In this document: positions 20,569 to 24,217 of the stretch, one piece after another | Layout: each line of letters starts with the position of its first letter | Numbering within the stretch: position 1 is the stretch's first letter | Source of the DNA: a virus | Length of the DNA stretch: 24,217 nt | Strand: one strand, 5' to 3' | Virus record (IMG/VR): IMGVR_UViG_3300042556_000593 | Coordinates: 1 to 24,217 of that record | Translations under genes and position numbers: made by a program | The notes under the pieces: model-generated | Told to the model about the DNA's origin: nothing | The model's database searches: none | The model's input: only the letters and a program-made list of their open reading frames with translations

Positions 20569-21194
20569 CTTTTATTTTTGTCTTCTGAGTATAATAAAAC
20601 TCCAGCCCTTGGACCTTCTCCCCAAACTTCGTGAGTTAGTTCGTGTGGCAATAAAAGCATATCTCCTGAATTTAATACACATATATCGTCGTGTTTTTCA
20701 ATTTTCCAAAAAGATTTTCCTACTAATTGAATATATCCAGCATCAAAAACATCTCTGTGCTCATTAATCAAACGACTTGCCAAAGAAACTATCAAACCTT
20801 CTGAGTGCCATACGCAACCACAGTTGCAATCTCTGTAGGATGTTTCACTATAGTACTGACAGTTTTCAAATGCCGTTGCACTACCAAAATCACTGTTTAG
20901 TTTAATTAAAAAATCTTTTAATTCTGGAAGGTCTTTCCAAACTTTTCCACTTAAAGTTTTAATCCATAGTGGATGGTGTACTGATAACTCACCCTTTACT
21001 GTTATAAAAAGATTTCCTTCTGGAACTACTTTAGAAAAATTTTTCTTATTTTTTTCTCCTATGTCTTCAATAGAAGATGCTTTATATATAAAGTTTAATA
21101 TGTCTTCCCAAGTAATATTGTTTGGAAAATAGGATCTTTCTACTATAAATGTATTATTTTCTTTTGCTTCTTTAAATTTATTTTTAAGATTCAT
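20565..21194 (-). CDS. Cupin/JmjC-like Fe oxygenase-fold protein
   Basis: A 209-residue protein. His146 and Asp148 (NEHRDVFDAGYIQLVGKSFWKI) and His188 (LLPHELTHEVWG) form an HxD...H facial triad in the right order and spacing for a cupin/JmjC oxygenase, and LNSGDMLLLP is the usual strand before the last His. A Cys cluster (CQYYSET...CNCGC, Cys112, 123, 125 and 127) is unusual and may bind metal. It could hydroxylate a protein. It starts with TAATG at the stop of the Ntn hydrolase gene, so the two are coupled. Confidence 0.65.
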   Translation of the reverse strand: MNLKNKFKEAKENNTFIVERSYFPNNITWEDILNFIYKASSIEDIGEKNKKNFSKVVPEGNLFITVKGELSVHHPLWIKTLSGKVWKDLPELKDFLIKLNSDFGSATAFENCQYYSETSYRDCNCGCVWHSEGLIVSLASRLINEHRDVFDAGYIQLVGKSFWKIEKHDDICVLNSGDMLLLPHELTHEVWGEGPRAGVLLYSEDKNKS

Positions 21195-21718
21195 TAAATA
21201 CTAACTACATCAATAGGTCCCATACACGATGGGCTAAACTTAATAGCAGAAGAAACTGCACCTACAACTCTTTTGCGGGGATCTTTAGATTTTTCGGTAG
21301 CATTTAAATACCCATAAGCATATTCAGCGCCAGAACCCATTGCTAAATAATCTAAATTATACTTAGATAAAGACATATCAACTGCATTGTGCTCATATAT
21401 TTGTCCTTTAACACAAATAATTAAACCAAGATCAGCCTCTTTGCCAGTGTCAACCCACCAGTCGTTATAAAAATTTTTAAGTTGTTTAATAAACTTAGTT
21501 TGCATAAACTTATCTATGTCTTTAATGTCTGGTATATATGGATTAAAATTATAACGAATTCGTTCTCCGTCTAGAGCACCCGCATATCCAAGTAAATATG
21601 GACCAAGTTTCCAAACTTTTGGTGCTGTTAAAGAAAGTATTGTATTATCATCTGATGCGCCACGATCTCCAGCCATATATACTTTGCCCTCATGACGAAC
21701 TACAGCCAAGACTGTCAT
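21194..21718 (-). CDS. Proteasome-beta/HslV-like Ntn hydrolase
   Basis: A 174-residue protein that starts MTVLAVVRHEGKVYMAGDRGAS. If the Met is removed, Thr1, Asp17 (in GDR) and Lys33 (in APKVWKLG) fall exactly where the catalytic triad of proteasome beta subunits and HslV lies, and Ser128 (MGSGAEYAYGYL) matches the conserved GSG serine. The mature N-terminal Thr is the nucleophile. The length is shorter than beta subunits (about 200-230) and near HslV (about 175). It has no propeptide. An HslU-type ATPase is not present in the window. It might work alone, with a host ATPase, or as a chaperone-like ring. Confidence 0.82.
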   Translation of the reverse strand: MTVLAVVRHEGKVYMAGDRGASDDNTILSLTAPKVWKLGPYLLGYAGALDGERIRYNFNPYIPDIKDIDKFMQTKFIKQLKNFYNDWWVDTGKEADLGLIICVKGQIYEHNAVDMSLSKYNLDYLAMGSGAEYAYGYLNATEKSKDPRKRVVGAVSSAIKFSPSCMGPIDVVSI

Positions 21719-21746
21719 ATAAGAATCCCCTCAGAGTATACATTTA

Positions 21747-21775
21747 AGTATACCAAACCCTTTTTACTTAGTCAA
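21747..21775 (-). promoter_or_regulatory. Consensus promoter of the Ntn hydrolase gene
   Basis: Minus strand: TTGACT (21770-21775), 17 bp, TATACT (21747-21752), in TTTGGTATACTTAA. GAGGGG lies before ATG 21718, so this one has a leader. Confidence 0.85.
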
Positions 21776-21781
21776 AGACCT

Positions 21782-22357
21782 TTATTTAATGGTTTGACCG
21801 CATGCTGAGCATGTTTTAGGCTTTGCAGCAGCCTTTTTAGCGGTACCCGCAGGGGCAGAGCCAAACTTAGGTCTACCAAACCCTACAATAGAAACCATAA
21901 TTCCTTTTTTATTTTTCTTAAAGGCACGAAGTTTTTTACAAACCTCTCCACCATTACGCTGGCTACCTTTAGGATCTCCAGAAGTGTTACCTTCAACACA
22001 CCAAACTGTTCCATCCCCATTGTCTGCTACTACTATTGCTACGTGACTAATTCTATCTACCCCGTCAGATGGGAAATCAAAGTATGCAATGTCTCCTGGC
22101 TCTGGATCTGCTAAGTCTCCGTCAATCCAAGATCCTGCTTTTTTAAATGCTTGTGCTCCACCTGGAGTATAAACAGTATTAGGAATTTTTACTCCTGCTT
22201 CATTTCCACACCAGTTTACAAATGAACCACACCATGGTTGAAAATCTGCTTTAGTAAACTTACCATACTTGGTTTCGTTATCTTTAGGACCTTCAATAGT
22301 TCCTATTTCTGCTTCAGCGACTTCAATAAGACGTGCTGCTGTTCCTTGTTCTGCCAT
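21782..22357 (-). CDS. CHAP-domain endolysin
   Basis: A 191-residue protein with the CHAP amidase/endopeptidase core. Cys43 (QPWCGSFVNWC), His105 (RISHVAIV) and Glu122 or Asn124 (WCVEGNTSG) are the catalytic set. PEPGDIAYFD is the typical strand before the His. It would cut peptidoglycan at the end of infection. Residues 170-186 are Ala/Lys-rich, followed by CSACGQTIK (Cys183 and Cys186), a half zinc-ribbon that may bind the wall or a partner. No signal peptide, so it needs a holin. Four small membrane or lipoprotein genes lie just upstream. Confidence 0.92.
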   Translation of the reverse strand: MAEQGTAARLIEVAEAEIGTIEGPKDNETKYGKFTKADFQPWCGSFVNWCGNEAGVKIPNTVYTPGGAQAFKKAGSWIDGDLADPEPGDIAYFDFPSDGVDRISHVAIVVADNGDGTVWCVEGNTSGDPKGSQRNGGEVCKKLRAFKKNKKGIMVSIVGFGRPKFGSAPAGTAKKAAAKPKTCSACGQTIK

Positions 22358-22563
22358 TACTTTACCTTGCTTCCAAATTTAGCCCAAACTCTTTCATGTA
22401 AAAAGTATCCAAGTGCTTCCCATCCAATATAAATAAGAGCGCCAAGGCTTGCATATTCCCATTCACGAGTAAATAAATAAATAACTCCAGCCACACCTAC
22501 AAGATGAAAAGTTTCCCAACTTGCTGTCTTTAGTAAAGTTTTTTTTGTAGAATCTTTAGCCAT
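22357..22563 (-). CDS. DUF2061-like two-helix membrane protein, 68 aa
   Basis: KTLLKTASWETFHLVGVAGVIYLFTREWEYASLGALIYIGWEALGYFLHERVW has the DUF2061 order: K-T/S-W-x-x-x-x, a helix, W-x-x-A, a second helix, then YFxHERxW. Two membrane helices lie at about 20-32 and 37-52. Related genes are frequent in marine and cyanophages. Next to the CHAP lysin it may be a holin or its partner. It overlaps both neighbours by TAATG-like junctions. Confidence 0.75.
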   Translation of the reverse strand: MAKDSTKKTLLKTASWETFHLVGVAGVIYLFTREWEYASLGALIYIGWEALGYFLHERVWAKFGSKVK

Positions 22564-22970
22564 TATTTATCCCAGTCCGCATCTACTGGTTGTTCTTCTG
22601 GCATTGCTCCGTCTGGCTTAGAAAGTCTACGTGCTTTTGCTTCATCAATTTCTGACTCTAATTTTTTATCTGCCATTGTATTTTTAGCATCAACTTCTTT
22701 GTTTGCAATCTGTGCTGCCATAACATCTTTAGCACCAGATGAGCCAATTAATAAACCAGCAAGTGTTCCTGTAATAAATGTTGCTACGCTACCAAGAACA
22801 TTAAAAAACATTTTATCGTTTTCTGATTGTCCTGTAATTGGTTGTGTAACAAATATAAGGGCATACATGATGCCTGTTGCAGTTATAAATAAAATTGATC
22901 CTAGTGTGATACCTAAGATAAACTTAAGTCTTGCATCTAACTCTTGAGGAGTTAATCTTTCTTTAGCCAT
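22563..22970 (-). CDS. Two-helix membrane protein with charged C-terminus, 135 aa
   Basis: Helix 1 is residues 17-40 (FILGITLGSILFITATGIMYAL) and helix 2 is about 57-77 (VLGSVATFITGTLAGLLIG), followed by a charged, probably coiled-coil tail. It is next to the lysin gene, so a holin role is reasonable. Similar proteins are common in aquatic phages near lysis genes. It overlaps the lipoprotein gene by 8 nt and DUF2061 by one base. Confidence 0.7.
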   Translation of the reverse strand: MAKERLTPQELDARLKFILGITLGSILFITATGIMYALIFVTQPITGQSENDKMFFNVLGSVATFITGTLAGLLIGSSGAKDVMAAQIANKEVDAKNTMADKKLESEIDEAKARRLSKPDGAMPEEQPVDADWDK

Positions 22971-23169
22971 TTTGTGTTCCCTCCACCTTTGGTTGTTCTG
23001 CTAAATCTTCTGGACATGCCCCGTTAGCAGTACAAATTGGTGGTTTGCATTCTGCTGATTCCCAATTTATTGGGTCTTGGCATGGATATCTATAATGACC
23101 ATCATACTTACAGCCAGACAATCCTAATGCTAGGATGCTTGATAGTAGGAGTATGCGTAGTTTTAACAT
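22963..23169 (-). CDS. Small lipoprotein, 68 aa
   Basis: Residues 1-20 are a lipoprotein signal (MLKLRILLLSSILALGLSGC) with LSGC as lipobox, so Cys20 would carry the lipid. The mature part has six Cys, including YPCQDPINWESAECKPPIC and GACPED, which could form disulfides. I recall a lipoprotein of this type in other aquatic phages, next to lysis genes. TATAAT is 6 nt before the ATG (leaderless layout). Confidence 0.8.
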   Translation of the reverse strand: MLKLRILLLSSILALGLSGCKYDGHYRYPCQDPINWESAECKPPICTANGACPEDLAEQPKVEGTQNG

Positions 23170-23175
23170 ACTCCC

Positions 23176-23181
23176 ATTATA
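23176..23181 (-). promoter_or_regulatory. -10 box TATAAT, leaderless layout
   Basis: TATAAT on the minus strand ends 6 nt before ATG 23169. The -35 region is poor. Confidence 0.5.
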
Positions 23182-23187
23182 TCAAAC

Positions 23188-23364
23188 TTATTCGTCTTCT
23201 TTACGAATTCCTATGGTTGCAAACCATATGGCTACTGATAATAGGGTTACATACCCTACTACCGTCTTTGCGCTGCCCTCTAAAACCACCCATGCTACAA
23301 AGAAGCCCAGGAATGTAAAGTTCTCATTTAGGGCTGCCATACCCCATTGTTTTAACTTTTTCAT
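23188..23364 (-). CDS. Small membrane protein, 58 aa
   Basis: The start chosen is ATG 23364 with AGGAG 5 nt upstream. An earlier in-frame ATG lies inside the preceding gene. FTFLGFFVAWVVLEGSA and VVGYVTLLSVAIWFATIG form two membrane helices, followed by IRKEDE. This is a common small phage protein of unknown role. Its ribosome site is formed by the final Arg codons and stop of the acidic gene. Confidence 0.75.
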   Translation of the reverse strand: MKKLKQWGMAALNENFTFLGFFVAWVVLEGSAKTVVGYVTLLSVAIWFATIGIRKEDE

Positions 23365-23365
23365 T

Positions 23366-24217
23366 TTATCTCCTTCTTCTAGGTGCAGTAGCAACAATTA
23401 ATTGACCAGCAATAATTGTTACAACTACAATATCTTCTGCTTTTTCACGTTCTGGAATAGACATATCAGCACCCATGCTAAGTAAGGCTTTGCCTAACTC
23501 ACATTTTTGCTCTTCTGTCAAACCTTCAATTGCTTCATCTGGATTAAAACAAGTAGCAACCGCATCTAATAATGCTGCTGGACTTTCTAATACAAGCAAT
23601 GCTGAAGCCACCTCTGCTGTAATAACAACAGGATTACCATTAATATCTTCTCTTACCTCTACTGGTATTAATGGTGGAAGGTCACGATATTCAAGTCCCG
23701 CCGCTTCTATGGCTCCTGCTTCAACTGGAGCACCTTCTGCCGATGTTACTAAAACATCTGCAACTAAATCTTTTTCTGCTAAAGTAAACTTGCCGTCTTC
23801 GTTTAACGCTTCTGATAAGTTTACAATTTCTGCAGTTGTTATTTCTCCGTCTGCTGATAACATTTCTGTAATAAACTCTGCTTCTGCCTCTGTTATTCCA
23901 CCCTCTGATAATGTTGATGAAACTTCTGCAGCAATTTCTTCAGATACTTCTCCACCATTAGCAATCGCCTCTAAAACTTCGGTAACTTCAGAAGCATCCA
24001 AACCACTATCTGAAACCAAATCACTAACTATATCTTGCACTTCTTCTACAGATAAGGTATCATTATCTTGTGCAATTTCTTCAAAAGAATCCTGACTTTC
24101 TTCAAGAATATTTTCTAGTTCATCGTTGGATGAAGATTCATCAGATTCAGGTGTATCCGTTTCAGGAGATTCAGTTTCTTCGGAAGGCACTTCTTCAGCA
24201 GGAGTTTCTTCCACTGG
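23366..24217 (-). CDS. Acidic helical-repeat protein, C-terminal part (5' truncated)
   Basis: The frame is open to the right edge of the window, so the start lies beyond 24217. The visible 283 residues begin with an acidic Glu/Pro/Ser-rich linker (ETPAEEVPSEETESP...), then six tandem 17-18-residue repeats (about 24064-23750), and a final domain with EGLTEEQKCELGKALLSMGA, IPEREKAEDIVVV and ATAPRRRR. The repeats read DG-x-[IVLF]-[ST]-x-x-E-[hydrophobic helix], like an EF-hand or dockerin half. It is a likely structural or tail-tip protein, but function is not shown. The last codons provide the ribosome site of the next gene. Confidence 0.75.
   Translation of the reverse strand, partial: PVEETPAEEVPSEETESPETDTPESDESSSNDELENILEESQDSFEEIAQDNDTLSVEEVQDIVSDLVSDSGLDASEVTEVLEAIANGGEVSEEIAAEVSSTLSEGGITEAEAEFITEMLSADGEITTAEIVNLSEALNEDGKFTLAEKDLVADVLVTSAEGAPVEAGAIEAAGLEYRDLPPLIPVEVREDINGNPVVITAEVASALLVLESPAALLDAVATCFNPDEAIEGLTEEQKCELGKALLSMGADMSIPEREKAEDIVVVTIIAGQLIVATAPRRRR
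23750..24064 (-). repeat. Six tandem 17-18-residue coding repeats
   Basis: Within the acidic protein, units begin NDTLSVEEV, SGLDASEV, NGGEVSEEI, EGGITEAEA, ADGEITTAEI and EDGKFTLAE, each followed by a hydrophobic helix. Positions 3 and 4 are mostly Gly or Asp-Gly and a hydrophobic residue, with a Glu 4 residues later. Units differ at the DNA level, so the copies are old. Confidence 0.75.

Noticed and set aside
23475-24095. Plus-strand 206-codon ORF opposite the acidic repeat protein
   Set aside because: It is a mirror of the low-complexity repeats (Ser/Ala-rich on one strand, Glu/Asp-rich on the other). The minus frame has a clear end and provides the next gene's ribosome site.
1-24217. CRISPR array, insertion sequence, integrase or attachment site
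   Set aside because: I saw no regular direct repeats with spacers, no transposase or integrase gene and no inverted terminal repeats in the window.

Overview
The window is AT-rich (by eye about one third G+C) and packed with short, overlapping genes, which fits a tailed-phage genome. The host is probably an actinobacterium. The evidence is a WhiB-like Fe-S protein (12070-12354), a small Zn protein of the actinobacterial CDRCxAQA/HH type (15531-15803), an MSMEG_6728-type pyrimidine-dimer glycosylase, tRNAs without encoded CCA, and at least seven start codons lying exactly 6 nt after a sigma70-type -10 box, the layout of leaderless transcripts. The low G+C would suit aquatic Actinobacteria, but that is inference. 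No terminase, capsid or polymerase gene lies in the window, so the phage assignment rests on gene style and on the lysis and auxiliary genes.

Layout. (1) 1-2073, + strand: the end of an unknown gene, a hairpin, a perfect promoter, then tiny genes (two Zn-binding microproteins, two single-helix membrane peptides, three unknowns) and a degenerate DHH-like protein. (2) 2076-8878: a sugar-coat cassette. One minus-strand Stealth-like transferase gene is divergent from seven tightly coupled + strand genes: GT-B transferase, NAD-dependent epimerase, glycosyltransferase with a C-terminal bL31-like zinc ribbon, FkbM methyltransferase, exostosin-like transferase, GT-A-like transferase and GT4-like transferase. 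(3) A hairpin at 8886-8909 separates this from the minus-strand remainder. (4) 8927-16056, minus: a holin-like protein, two tandem short luciferase-like-monooxygenase (SsuD-type) proteins, a pyrimidine-dimer glycosylase, WhiB, a possible SLOG-fold protein, many small unknown phage genes, thioredoxin, a staphylococcal-type nuclease and FmdB-type Zn ribbon. (5) 16056-20533, minus: small heat-shock protein, tRNA-Thr, two glutathione-peroxidase paralogues, a 2OG-Fe(II) oxygenase, tRNA-Glu, tRNA-Gly and a secreted HExxH metalloprotease. (6) 20565-24217, minus: a cupin/JmjC-like protein, a proteasome-beta-like Ntn hydrolase, a CHAP endolysin with a run of small membrane and lipoprotein genes (probable lysis module), and the C-terminal part of an acidic repeat protein that runs off the right edge.

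How the parts may work together (inference): the + strand cassette would build or modify a glycan on the virion or host surface. The minus-strand genes look like a stress and redox kit (peroxidase plus thioredoxin, small chaperone, peptidase, DNA repair, flavin- and Fe-dependent oxygenases) with a lysis cluster upstream. No gene-free stretch exceeds 300 bases. The longest gaps (16488-16658 and 18631-18832) hold tRNAs and promoters.
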